Shown here: positions 6,782 through 13,499 of the stretch, piece after piece
How the letters are laid out: each line of letters begins with the position of its first letter
Numbering within the stretch: position 1 is the stretch's first letter
Assembly: GCA_900769175.1 (NCBI GenBank)
Contig: CAAGFP010000116.1
Location: 1-14,322, forward strand
Origin: Lachnospiraceae bacterium
Lineage (GTDB): Bacteria; Bacillota; Clostridia; Lachnospirales; Lachnospiraceae
Length of the DNA stretch: 14,322 nucleotides
Direction: 5' to 3'
Position numbers and translations under genes: made by a program
Notes under the pieces: model-generated
Seen by the model: only the letters and a program-made list of their open reading frames with translations
Told to the model about the DNA's origin: nothing
Database searches by the model: none

Positions 6782-7692
6782 TTTCCCACACCTCCTATAA
6801 GCTTCTTACCGGTCACGGCAAGGAATACGTCGTCCATTTTCCCCTTGGTGATCTCGTAATCGCGAAAGATCTTCGGATGTTCCAGGATTAATTCCGTGGC
6901 TTTGGCGGTGTTCGGCACCGATACCCTGAAGGCGTCACGAATTACCTCATAAGTAACGCCGAGACGTCTGATTTGTTCTTCTTCAACTCCGTAAATCGTA
7001 ATATAGTCGCCGGTATAAGTGTTTTTCAATACAAGCGGCGTGCCTTCGGCGGCAATCCTGCCGCTGTCGATTATTACCACATAGTCTGCGTCTGCCGCCT
7101 CTTCCATGTAATGGGTGGTAAGGAAAACCGTCATGCCCTCGTCTTTGCGCAGATCGCCGATTACCCGCCACAGAGTGCTTCGGGTCTGAGGATCGAGACC
7201 GGTGGTAGGCTCATCGAGAATAAGAATTTTCGGGCTGTGTATCAGCGCCCGGGCAATATCGATTCGCCGGCGCTGGCCGCCCGACAGCTTCCCTACCGTG
7301 CGCCTGAGCAAGTCTTCGAATTCCAAACGCCCGGCAAGCTCGGCAAGACGCTTTTTGAAATCTCTTCCGTTAATTCCGTACAGCGCCGCACGGCTTTGAA
7401 GGTTATCCGTAACCGACAAATCCTTATCCAGAACGGAGTTCTGAAAAACGACTCCGAGATTACGTTTTATACCGTCCGGGTCGCGATCGAGATAAACGCC
7501 GTCTATCCTCACGGTACCGGAATCCTTGGTAAGCTGACCGCACATAATGCCGATGGTAGTAGACTTTCCCGCGCCGTTTATTCCCAAAAAGGCAAACAAT
7601 TCGCCCTTTTTCACGCAAAAGCTGAGATCCTGCACCGCCTGTATTTCGCCGAAGCGTTTGTTCAGATGTTCTATCTCAATAATATTGTTCAA
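6778..7692 (-). CDS. DrrA-like ABC transporter ATP-binding protein, 304 aa, TTG start
   Basis: ATP-binding subunit of an exporter. Walker A is GINGAGKST (residues 38-46), Q-loop Q84, signature KLSGGQ (135-140), Walker B ILILDEP (156-162, with D160 and E161), D-loop GLD, and switch H194. The about 90 residues after the ATPase core, ending in the MDDVFLAVTG segment (286-295), correspond to the C-terminal extension of daunorubicin-resistance (DrrA-like) ATPases. The start codon is TTG (7690-7692): AGGAGG (7701-7706) sits eight bases upstream and the protein begins exactly where the family does, so I prefer this over any internal ATG. It follows the response regulator by 72 bp without a convincing terminator and is coupled to the permease by a 4-nt overlap. 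It is likely controlled with the two-component pair. Confidence 0.93.
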   Translation of the reverse strand: MNNIIEIEHLNKRFGEIQAVQDLSFCVKKGELFAFLGINGAGKSTTIGIMCGQLTKDSGTVRIDGVYLDRDPDGIKRNLGVVFQNSVLDKDLSVTDNLQSRAALYGINGRDFKKRLAELAGRLEFEDLLRRTVGKLSGGQRRRIDIARALIHSPKILILDEPTTGLDPQTRSTLWRVIGDLRKDEGMTVFLTTHYMEEAADADYVVIIDSGRIAAEGTPLVLKNTYTGDYITIYGVEEEQIRRLGVTYEVIRDAFRVSVPNTAKATELILEHPKIFRDYEITKGKMDDVFLAVTGKKLIGGVGK

Positions 7693-7764
7693 AACGTTTT
7701 CCTCCTGTAAATCTGTTATCCGGTTTCCGCGGAAAGGTGACGGCGTGCAGTAAACTATATGCCG

Positions 7765-8529
7765 TTACTTTTCGCCTTCTATTTCATCTGACCCGAGGAA
7801 ATCCCGACGGTACTGGGAGGGCGTTATGCCCTCAGACTTTTTAAAAACCTTCGTAAACACCCGGTAATCCCCGTATCCCGACTTATCGGCAATATCGGTG
7901 ATGGGGAGTGAGGTGGACAAAAGCAGTTTTTTTGCTTTTTCCATGCGTATATTGGTCAGATAGGAGAGAAAGTTAACGCCGATCTCGTTTTTGAACAGTT
8001 GGCTGATATACTGGGGGTTCAGGTGGAACTCCTCCGCCAGGACGGAAAGGCTTATCTCCTCTGCCAGATGCTCCTGCAAATATCGTGTTATTACGGTAAT
8101 AGTCCGTTCCTCCTGCTTTTCCGGCTCCGCAGTATCCGATACCCGGCGCTCAAACAGCGAGATTTTAAGATTATCTATACAGGTGCCGAACTCCTCGTAG
8201 TTTACGGGCTTAAGAATATAGTCGGTTATTTGCAGACGCAAGGCTTCACGGCAGTAGGAAAAATCGTCGTAGCCGGATACAATCACAAAAGCAGTGTCCG
8301 GATGCTTGATCCTGCTTACTCCGATTACTTTCAAGCCGTTCATTATCGGGATATTGATATCCATTATTACAATGTCGGGGTGAAGAACGTCAATCCGGGT
8401 CAAGGCCTCCATACCGTCGGCAGCCTCGCCCACGACCTCGCAATCGTGGGCTTCCCAATCGAAAAGCCGTTTAAATCCCTCGCGGATCATTATTTCGTCG
8501 TCCACCAAAAGCACTCTGAGCTTCTTCAT
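7765..8529 (-). CDS. AraC-type response regulator (YesN-like), 254 aa
   Basis: DNA-binding output protein of the two-component pair. The receiver domain spans residues 3-122: acidic pocket D10-D11-E12, phospho-acceptor D57 (PDIVIMD), switch serine S85 (VSGYDD) and K107 (ILKP). After a linker (125-143), the C-terminal AraC/XylS domain (145-245) carries two helix-turn-helices, LSVLAEEFHLNPQYISQLFK (161-180) and ITDIADKSGYGDYRVFTKVFKK (210-231), followed by the usual G-x-TPSQYRR end. Its start overlaps the kinase stop by four bases (ATGA). Proteins of this type usually bind direct repeats near the promoters of their target operon; likely targets are the downstream ABC genes and the liaF-like operon. 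Confidence 0.94.
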   Translation of the reverse strand: MKKLRVLLVDDEIMIREGFKRLFDWEAHDCEVVGEAADGMEALTRIDVLHPDIVIMDINIPIMNGLKVIGVSRIKHPDTAFVIVSGYDDFSYCREALRLQITDYILKPVNYEEFGTCIDNLKISLFERRVSDTAEPEKQEERTITVITRYLQEHLAEEISLSVLAEEFHLNPQYISQLFKNEIGVNFLSYLTNIRMEKAKKLLLSTSLPITDIADKSGYGDYRVFTKVFKKSEGITPSQYRRDFLGSDEIEGEK

Positions 8530-9833
8530 TTTTCATTCTCCTCATTCATCGGCAGCAGCATATGAGCCGTTACGCCGCCTGCAGGATTCTCGGTGTATGT
8601 AAGCCCGTATTCCCGACCGCAGAGCAGTTTTATTCGTTTCTGTACGTTCAGTATGCCGATACTGTTGCCGTCTAGCTTTGCGGGATGCTTGTCGTAAGTG
8701 AGAAGCATCCGGTCGATAGCCGCTTTCTTTCCCTCGGGAAATCCGCTTCCGGTGTCGCAAACATATATTTCCATTTTCCCGTCTTCCGTTTTCTGCGCCG
8801 AAATCCGTACAGTTCCCCGATATCCCTTGTTTTTAAGCCCGTGCAGAAGGCTGTTTTCGACTATAGGCTGCAAAATGAAATTCGGAACCTGAATTCCTCC
8901 CAGATCGGGGTCAATGTCATATTCGCATGTCAAGTCGGGGTATCGGTAGCACATCAATTCCATATACGCCTCGAGCAGTTCCAGCTCGTCATCCAGCGCT
9001 ACCATCTGCCTGTCCACCTTTACACTCATCCGGAAGAAGTCCACAAGCCGCATAAGCAGGTCCGCAACCTTTTTATCCCCGTCAAGCTGCGCCTGAATCC
9101 GTATGGTATCCAAAGTGTTGTATAAAAAGTGAGGATTTACCTGACTTTTCAGATACAGCATGGACATTTTTTGCTCTGTCAGTTCGGCACGCAGAATATC
9201 GGGGTTTTCCAGCGTAAGATAAAATGAAAGGGTCATCAATGCAATCCCCATTCCGCTGATAAGCCAGGTGTGATTTAACCACTGCAGGGCGCAGACGGTA
9301 ACCTCAATAATCAGCGCCGAACCGATGGCAAGCTTCTTTTTCCGATCAATCTGCTTCCAGTTTACGGACAAGAGCACTGCGCACAGCAGCAGATAAAAGG
9401 CAACTCCCACATACGGCACCAGCATATACAGACCGGAGGAATAGTTTCCCTCCGGAGTAACCGTGTAGGAAATCGGCAGCAGGAAATTTCCCAGCTCCGC
9501 TAAAGCCAGAAAATCCCTTGCGACCCAATCCAGCCGACGCGCCTTGCCGGTCTCCTCCTCCACCAGAATGGCAATATACTGGTAGAACAGGTAGATTACC
9601 AACACCATGCTTCCCAGGAACAGCCGGTGCACGGCATCGTTCAATAACTCCGGTACGGTCTCCAGATGATGCACCGTGTAAACGGTTACGCCGTCCAGAA
9701 CCAGATGTATAAGCACAACTGCCAGCAATGCGGAAAAAGTTTTATGCAGCGGGGTGTTTTTTCTCTCTGCCGAAAAATACACGCAGGCAACAAATCCCAA
9801 CACAAGGAATAAAGCAATCTCCATTCTAAGCAT
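8526..9833 (-). CDS. YesM/LytS-type sensor histidine kinase, 435 aa
   Basis: Membrane sensor. The N-terminal 205 residues contain about seven hydrophobic segments (near 5-20, 33-50, 70-90, 106-122, 135-156, 166-184, 190-207). Unlike classical YesM kinases there is no large extracellular loop between two helices, so sensing is probably within the membrane. The HisKA_7/His_kinase motif is LKSQVNPHFLYNTLDTIRIQ with H235. The ATPase domain has QPIVENSLLHG (322-332, N327), DTGSGF (360-365) and GNSIGI (389-394). The frame opens with GTG codons at 9840-9845; I choose the ATG at 9833 because GGTGG lies eight bases upstream, though the GTG starts (two to four residues longer) or a later ATG remain possible. 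The stop overlaps the regulator start. It is the first gene of its operon, behind a TTGACA-type promoter. Confidence 0.92.
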   Translation of the reverse strand: MLRMEIALFLVLGFVACVYFSAERKNTPLHKTFSALLAVVLIHLVLDGVTVYTVHHLETVPELLNDAVHRLFLGSMVLVIYLFYQYIAILVEEETGKARRLDWVARDFLALAELGNFLLPISYTVTPEGNYSSGLYMLVPYVGVAFYLLLCAVLLSVNWKQIDRKKKLAIGSALIIEVTVCALQWLNHTWLISGMGIALMTLSFYLTLENPDILRAELTEQKMSMLYLKSQVNPHFLYNTLDTIRIQAQLDGDKKVADLLMRLVDFFRMSVKVDRQMVALDDELELLEAYMELMCYRYPDLTCEYDIDPDLGGIQVPNFILQPIVENSLLHGLKNKGYRGTVRISAQKTEDGKMEIYVCDTGSGFPEGKKAAIDRMLLTYDKHPAKLDGNSIGILNVQKRIKLLCGREYGLTYTENPAGGVTAHMLLPMNEENEK

Positions 9834-9882
9834 ATCTTTCACCACCGTGATAATAATTTATCTGTTTTCTGCTTTGAAATAT

Positions 9883-9910
9883 AGGATAAGAATTCAGTAT
9901 GTTGTGTCAA
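9883..9910 (-). promoter_or_regulatory. Predicted promoter of the kinase-regulator-ABC operon
   Basis: On the minus strand a perfect -35 TTGACA (9905-9910) is followed after 16 bp by TATCCT (9883-9888, four of six matches). The predicted start near 9876 leaves a leader of about 40 nt before the kinase ATG. The weak -10 suggests dependence on an activator. Confidence 0.55.
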
Positions 9911-9920
9911 TTTTATAGAT
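9903..9920. promoter_or_regulatory. Shared regulatory element, copy 2 (kinase promoter)
   Basis: TGTGTCAATTTTATAGAT, 17 of 18 bases identical to the element at 5828-5845. It includes the TTGACA -35 hexamer and the ten bases upstream of it. A short dyad, CGTAT-GTTAA-ATACG (9921-9935), lies immediately upstream and could be an additional regulator contact. Confidence 0.55.
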
Positions 9921-10266
9921 CGTATGTTAAATACGTAAGTTCAAGGTATCATAATCCGCCGCTTCTGTTGCTGTATTTAATCAAACAATGATGATATACA
10001 GAAAGCGTTTATTTACAAAGCCGTAGATTACACAGCCTTTTTATTCCGAACATAACCGGTAAAACTTGCCGGGAATAAATAATCGGGATATATTGATTCT
10101 CCGAAGATATTATATCATATAAAAGCATTTTCGGCAGAAAAAACATGAATTCGCACAGCCCGGTCCGAATACTGCCGTTTTGTATTTTACCGCTGGTGAA
10201 TCAGGCACGGTATTCCGGATTAAATAAACGCCGGAACCTAATATATGACTGCTTCAAAGCTGTATA

Positions 10267-10304
10267 AAACGAAAAGAATCCCGTCCTTTGGAACGAGATT
10301 CTTT
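10267..10304 (-). terminator. Intrinsic terminator after the ART-like gene
   Basis: AAAGAATC (10273-10280) pairs with GATTCTTT (10297-10304). The stem continues through CGT/ACG and CC/GG around a TTT loop, with one mismatch and one bulged A. On the minus strand it ends in ...TTTCGTTTTAT, a U-rich tail. It is 96 bp after the stop of the gene at 10400. Confidence 0.65.
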
Positions 10305-10399
10305 ATAAGCAGAACTTAATGGGCGAATAAAAATATTGAATTATAGTAACGGTAAAACGGTTGAAACTGCCGGAGTGATACTGCGGCTGCCGGATGCAA

Positions 10400-10858
10400 C
10401 TATGAAAACAGAATCTTGTGTATTGTTTTTGCTTCTTCCGAATAAACAACCGTGTGGATGTAATCGGAAACCTTAATCGTTATTATTTCAACGGGAACTG
10501 CCGCAACAGAAGAAACCCATTGCCAACTATCGATTTTTGTAAAATTATCGGATTTGACCTTATAAACATATCCTACGCCATTTGGGTCAAGCGAGCCGTA
10601 ATTCAAAAATGTTTTACTCTGTGGCGGTATAAGACCTATTTCGCATGAAAAATCACGTTTACCAGTCGGATCGTCAGGATACCAACGAATCGGCAATGCA
10701 AAAGGAATTACAAATTCAAGCTTTGTTCCGGCGTATATCGCCATTTGGGACTCCTTTGAGTTTGCTCCTCTTGCTTGCTGAGGCTCCAGCACTTCGAATA
10801 AATACGGACTTCCGTGATACAGAAACTCGGGCTTTTTCTGAGCCTTGTTATTTTTCAT
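10400..10858 (-). CDS. Small protein with ADP-ribosyltransferase-like motifs, 152 aa, function unknown
   Basis: I do not recognise a named family. The layout resembles small ADP-ribosyltransferase-fold proteins: an N-terminal FLYHGSPYLFEVLEP (residues 12-26), with an HGS motif where the fold's histidine lies, then ESQMAIYAGT (38-47), a segment I would align with the S/Y position, then GVGYVYKVKSDNF (about 94-106), and QWVSSVAAVPVEI (111-123) before a C-terminal strand-helix. No signal peptide or membrane segment is seen; Cys occurs once. The frame is open to 10891, but AAGGAGG (10864-10870) lies five bases before the ATG at 10858, fixing the start. It follows the lipoprotein gene after 59 bp in the same direction and is probably cotranscribed with it, ending at the terminator near 10273. 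The catalytic assignment is inference; a conserved glutamate equivalent is not certain. Confidence 0.72.
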   Translation of the reverse strand: MKNNKAQKKPEFLYHGSPYLFEVLEPQQARGANSKESQMAIYAGTKLEFVIPFALPIRWYPDDPTGKRDFSCEIGLIPPQSKTFLNYGSLDPNGVGYVYKVKSDNFTKIDSWQWVSSVAAVPVEIITIKVSDYIHTVVYSEEAKTIHKILFS

Positions 10859-10917
10859 TTCTTCCTCCTTTGATGAGCGGTCATATACCACTTCATTTTG
10901 AAGGGTTCATCATCGGA

Positions 10918-12612
10918 TTATGTACGCGGTATCCGAATCTGAGTGGCGGCGCACCAGGTATTGTTCATAAATTCTCTGCCGCGGATAAGAATATAGTCCT
11001 CATAAACCTCTACAAAAATGCCTTCAGATCCGCCTGTTGAATCATCCAAATCTGTCCAAAGATAAGCGACAGATGCGCAGTTGACAAAGTTTGCGTCTTT
11101 GCCGTTACCGAGCAAAACAGGCCGGTAGCTTTCAAGCGTCCAGTGAGTATGACCGGTGAACAATACTGCGTTTGGGTAATCGCGCAGTATGTCATGAATC
11201 GAATCGCCGCTATCAGAAAATCCGAACCAATCCTGAATCTCGTTATCACGTGAATAGATGGATCCTGACACCGTTTCGATCAACGGTTGGTGCACAAACA
11301 GGAACACGCGATCAGACTTGTCACACTTCGCAAGTTCGGATTTCAGCCATTCAAGTTCTTTTTTGCCCATTGTTCCCTCACCCTTGAGTGAATCGGAGGC
11401 AAGAACGATAAATTTAGTATCCTTGAGTGTCACGGAGTAATACGGAGATTTCATTCCGGTATAGTATCTGAATAGATTAACCTGCTCCGTATAATCATTT
11501 CCGTACATCAAATCGTGGTTTCCGAGCGTGAAATAGACAGGTGCGACCGGCTTGCAGGAGGCAATCGTATCCATCAGAAGCATATATTGTTCTGACAAGC
11601 CTTTATCGGTATTGTCGCCGACGGTGAAAACGGCGGTGCACTCCGGATAAACCTCGCTGATGTTCTTAAAGGCGCTTCTGAGGTGGGAGGTAAACTCCGA
11701 ATGCTGAAGGCTGATATGCAGGTCGGTTATTACAGCGAAATCGAAAAGATGCTCGGAAGCGTCAAGCTTTAGCTCATCGGGAGCTTCGGTACTGCAAACG
11801 GAGGACTTTCCCTCGTTCACAACTATGCAGACTCCGTCGGCATCATCCGGCATAAATATGCCGTCGTTGAGCACCATATCAAAAGGAGCAATACCGCTGT
11901 GCTGCGCTGTATATATTGGTTCGTATCCTTCAAGAGGACTGCCGTTTTTACTCCAAAACAAGCGGTACTCGACACTCTTTTCGGTTGAAGGAGTTACGGT
12001 GGCGACGGCATGACTTACCCCGTTTTCGCCGAAAGAGACTTTCAGATCGACGCTTTTGGCGCCATAATCGCCGGTATCGGCATTCGGGTCCAAAATATGT
12101 ATCGTCACCTTATCAAGCACATTATAACCGTCGTTATCGCAAAGAAACGCGGTAAACTCACCGCTTTTCCCAACAGAACCGGTGGTAAAAACAAGGTCGC
12201 CTTCACCGACGGAATATTTCCATACAATGGAAGCTACGCCGCCGGGTTCGTCACTGCCGCCGTAAAAGCCGATCCAGTCTTTTTCGTCGGTTCCGGAAAA
12301 ATGAACAATTATATTCTCGCCGTAGTAGTACTCGGTTTTATCCACCCAGAGTTTTGCGTCGGATTCATCGGGAAAATAATCGGGGTTGGGAACGTACACT
12401 TCAAACGATTCTTCCATAGGTTCAGATTCCTCATTTAAGCTTTCATCGGAAACTTCAGATACTGCCCCGGGCTGAGACATTTCGTGCGATACGTCGCTCG
12501 TCAGCGGTTCAGACATAGTTTTGGACTCGTCGTAGAACCCGTTGTTTTCCTTACTGCAGGAGGATAAAAGCAGCAGTCCCATAATCAGTAGTAATACAGT
12601 AATTCTTTTCAT
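10918..12612 (-). CDS. Lipoprotein calcineurin-like metallophosphoesterase, 564 aa
   Basis: Secreted, membrane-anchored phosphoesterase. The signal peptide MKRITVLLLIMGLLLLSSC ends in a lipobox (LSSC, Cys19). Residues 20-70 form a Ser/Glu-rich linker, followed by an Ig-like beta domain (about 75-180, LWVDKTEYYYGENIIVHFSG) and a second beta region (about 185-275). The catalytic domain begins at about 290 with all family metal ligands: DLH (D297, H299), GDNTD (332-336), GNHD (364-367), VHQPL (H441) and GHTH (487-490). The frame is open to 12732, but the start at 12612 is fixed by the signal peptide and GGAG (12624-12627). A good promoter lies immediately upstream. The natural substrate (nucleotide, phospholipid or polysaccharide phosphate) cannot be decided. 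The downstream ART-like gene is 59 bp away. Confidence 0.9.
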   Translation of the reverse strand: MKRITVLLLIMGLLLLSSCSKENNGFYDESKTMSEPLTSDVSHEMSQPGAVSEVSDESLNEESEPMEESFEVYVPNPDYFPDESDAKLWVDKTEYYYGENIIVHFSGTDEKDWIGFYGGSDEPGGVASIVWKYSVGEGDLVFTTGSVGKSGEFTAFLCDNDGYNVLDKVTIHILDPNADTGDYGAKSVDLKVSFGENGVSHAVATVTPSTEKSVEYRLFWSKNGSPLEGYEPIYTAQHSGIAPFDMVLNDGIFMPDDADGVCIVVNEGKSSVCSTEAPDELKLDASEHLFDFAVITDLHISLQHSEFTSHLRSAFKNISEVYPECTAVFTVGDNTDKGLSEQYMLLMDTIASCKPVAPVYFTLGNHDLMYGNDYTEQVNLFRYYTGMKSPYYSVTLKDTKFIVLASDSLKGEGTMGKKELEWLKSELAKCDKSDRVFLFVHQPLIETVSGSIYSRDNEIQDWFGFSDSGDSIHDILRDYPNAVLFTGHTHWTLESYRPVLLGNGKDANFVNCASVAYLWTDLDDSTGGSEGIFVEVYEDYILIRGREFMNNTWCAATQIRIPRT

Positions 12613-12653
12613 TATATTTATTTCTCCGTTTTTACTCCGTCTCTGATGACAGT

Positions 12654-12682
12654 AATATACATCATTACCGCTCATTTGTCCA
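12654..12682 (-). promoter_or_regulatory. Promoter of the metallophosphoesterase gene
   Basis: Minus strand TGGACA (12677-12682), 17 bp, TATATT (12654-12659): each hexamer has five of six consensus bases. Predicted start is near 12647, leaving a leader of about 35 nt. A second, upstream TTGACA (12708-12713) has no good -10 at the right distance. Confidence 0.7.
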
Positions 12683-12732
12683 CATAAAAAGGAGGATTTG
12701 CAAAAAATGTCAATATATTCTTTGTGTTTCAT

Positions 12733-13055
12733 AGTTTTTAGCGGTGTTTAACGGTTATCCGAACCCCTTCGGCATAACAGAAGAAAAGCCAAACGGTTTG
12801 CGCCGGTGTGCCGTTCCGGAATCGGAGCGGCATCTCATAACTAATACCAAAAGACTGATTATTTATATGCGTAAACAAAAAATCCGGAACTTATGCCCAT
12901 TGGCTTCAGTTTCGGATTTACTTAGTTTGGGATGTTCGGACTTAATGGCACGGATTTAATGTGTCTGAAAACATACAGTTTAAGCATTATTATGTGCTTA
13001 TTTATTTTAAATTAGAAGTCAACACCCAGTATAAGAATGCTTGAATTATTTCCAT
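12733..13055. other. Non-coding stretch left of the 66-aa ORF
   Basis: No supported gene. The plus-strand frame from 12744 to 12959 begins with GTG, has no binding site and no recognisable motif. The stretch holds a terminator-like hairpin (12870-12919) and a small stem TAAGCA/TGCTTA (12981-12986, 12995-13000). Composition becomes clearly AT-rich from about 12960. Confidence 0.5.
12870..12919 (-). terminator. Terminator-like hairpin facing the minus strand
   Basis: AAATCCGGAAC (12880-12890) pairs with GTTTCGGATTT (12909-12919) over 11 positions with one G-U, and the 18-nt loop contains a nested GCC-CATT-GGC stem. On the minus strand the stem is followed by TTTTTTGTTTAC, a typical U tract. 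It would end transcription coming from the 66-aa ORF at 13056. Confidence 0.6.
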
Positions 13056-13256
13056 TTATTCAATCAGTACTTTTGCGGTTGACCTTGCTGATTTAAAATT
13101 CGATCTTGCCGATTCCAATGCTTCACTAAATGAGTTATAGGAATAACTTGAATTTCCGATAACCATATCCGTTAACTCATAAAATGCAACATACATTTCT
13201 TTAATCGCTCGGTATTCATCTTTTAGCTTTTCAGGGCAGTTCTTAAGCTTTGTCAT
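13056..13256 (-). CDS. Small hypothetical ORF, 66 aa, possibly the C-terminal remnant of a larger gene
   Basis: Not recognised. The product is mostly helical with an amphipathic charged-aromatic core (KLKDEYRAIKEMYVAFYEL, residues 10-28) and a Ser-rich segment (35-41) before a C-terminal helix. There are no membrane segments or signal. No ribosome binding site precedes the ATG (the bases before it are AAATTCTTCT), and the frame is open for only nine further codons to a TAA at 13284-13286. That, and the way the sequence looks like the final helices of a longer protein, favours a truncated remnant. A terminator-like hairpin about 140 bp downstream shows that transcription in this direction once ended here. 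Confidence 0.4.
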   Translation of the reverse strand: MTKLKNCPEKLKDEYRAIKEMYVAFYELTDMVIGNSSYSYNSFSEALESARSNFKSARSTAKVLIE

Positions 13257-13308
13257 AGAAGAATTTACGTTAGCTACGCATACTTAAGCGTCGTACCGTT
13301 AAGGACAT

Positions 13309-13369
13309 ATTTGTATAGTTTTGTTGCTACCTAAACCACAAACATACCTAAACTAGCAACAACACAAAT
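13309..13369. repeat. Interrupted inverted repeat with nested direct repeats
   Basis: ATTTGT (13309-13314) and GTTTTGTTGCTA (13318-13329) are mirrored by TAGCAACAACAC (13354-13365) and ACAAAT (13364-13369), with one mismatch and a left-side bulge. The loop carries ACCTAAAC twice (13329-13336, 13346-13353), 17 bp apart. No T-run directly follows on either strand, so it is not a standard terminator. Confidence 0.6.
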
Positions 13370-13441
13370 TGTAGAATTTTTCTCCCTGCTTATTATACGT
13401 TCGGTTTCTATCATATCTGTTCATCTGTCCCTAAAAAGATA

Positions 13442-13470
13442 TGGCTATTTTACAATGATTATGCTATAAT
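13442..13470 (+). promoter_or_regulatory. Extended -10 promoter of the NERD-domain gene
   Basis: Plus-strand TG-C-TATAAT (13462-13470) is a perfect extended -10. The hexamer 17 bp upstream, TGGCTA (13442-13447), is a weak -35 (three of six), as is usual with extended -10 sites. Expected start is near 13477, giving a leader of about 23 nt. Confidence 0.75.
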
Positions 13471-13479
13471 TATTGTAAA
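13449..13479. promoter_or_regulatory. 31-bp dyad covering the NERD gene promoter
   Basis: Arms TTTACAATGATTAT (13449-13462) and ATAATTATTGTAAA (13466-13479) are complementary at 13 of 14 positions around a 3-bp centre. The dyad completely covers the -10 box and reaches the predicted transcription start, the position expected for a repressor operator. Confidence 0.75.
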
Positions 13480-13499
13480 TGTGGTTGGAGGTGGAAACA

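Larger units (their letters stand above)
9846..10399. other. Non-coding stretch between kinase and ART-like gene
   Basis: About 550 bp without a convincing gene on either strand; no open frame has a binding site or family resemblance. It holds the kinase promoter region (9883-9935) at the left and a terminator (10267-10304) at the right. In between (about 9940-10260) I see only AT-rich sequence with small dyads, such as GATAT-T-ATATC at 10106-10116. A small RNA cannot be excluded. Confidence 0.5.

Noticed and set aside
5879..6859. Long plus-strand open frame (326 codons)
   Set aside because: It is antisense to the well-supported ABC permease/ATPase pair, has low-complexity Gln/Arg/His-rich translation, and no family motif.
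6973..7710. Plus-strand open frame (245 codons)
   Set aside because: Antisense to the DrrA-like ATPase whose Walker and signature motifs are complete.
7724..7735. Perfect palindrome TTTCCGCGGAAA between regulator and ABC ATPase
   Set aside because: Too short for a terminator and without a T-run; it might be a protein site, but no supporting promoter is nearby, so it is only noted.
7999..8565. Plus-strand open frame (188 codons)
   Set aside because: Antisense to the response regulator, whose receiver and AraC domains are intact.
12744..12959. Plus-strand 71-codon frame
   Set aside because: GTG start without a binding site, runs through a terminator-like hairpin, no recognisable domain.
12981..13000. 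Stem TAAGCA/TGCTTA followed by TTTATTTT on the plus strand
   Set aside because: Six-pair AT-rich stem with no plus-strand gene upstream; too weak to call a terminator.
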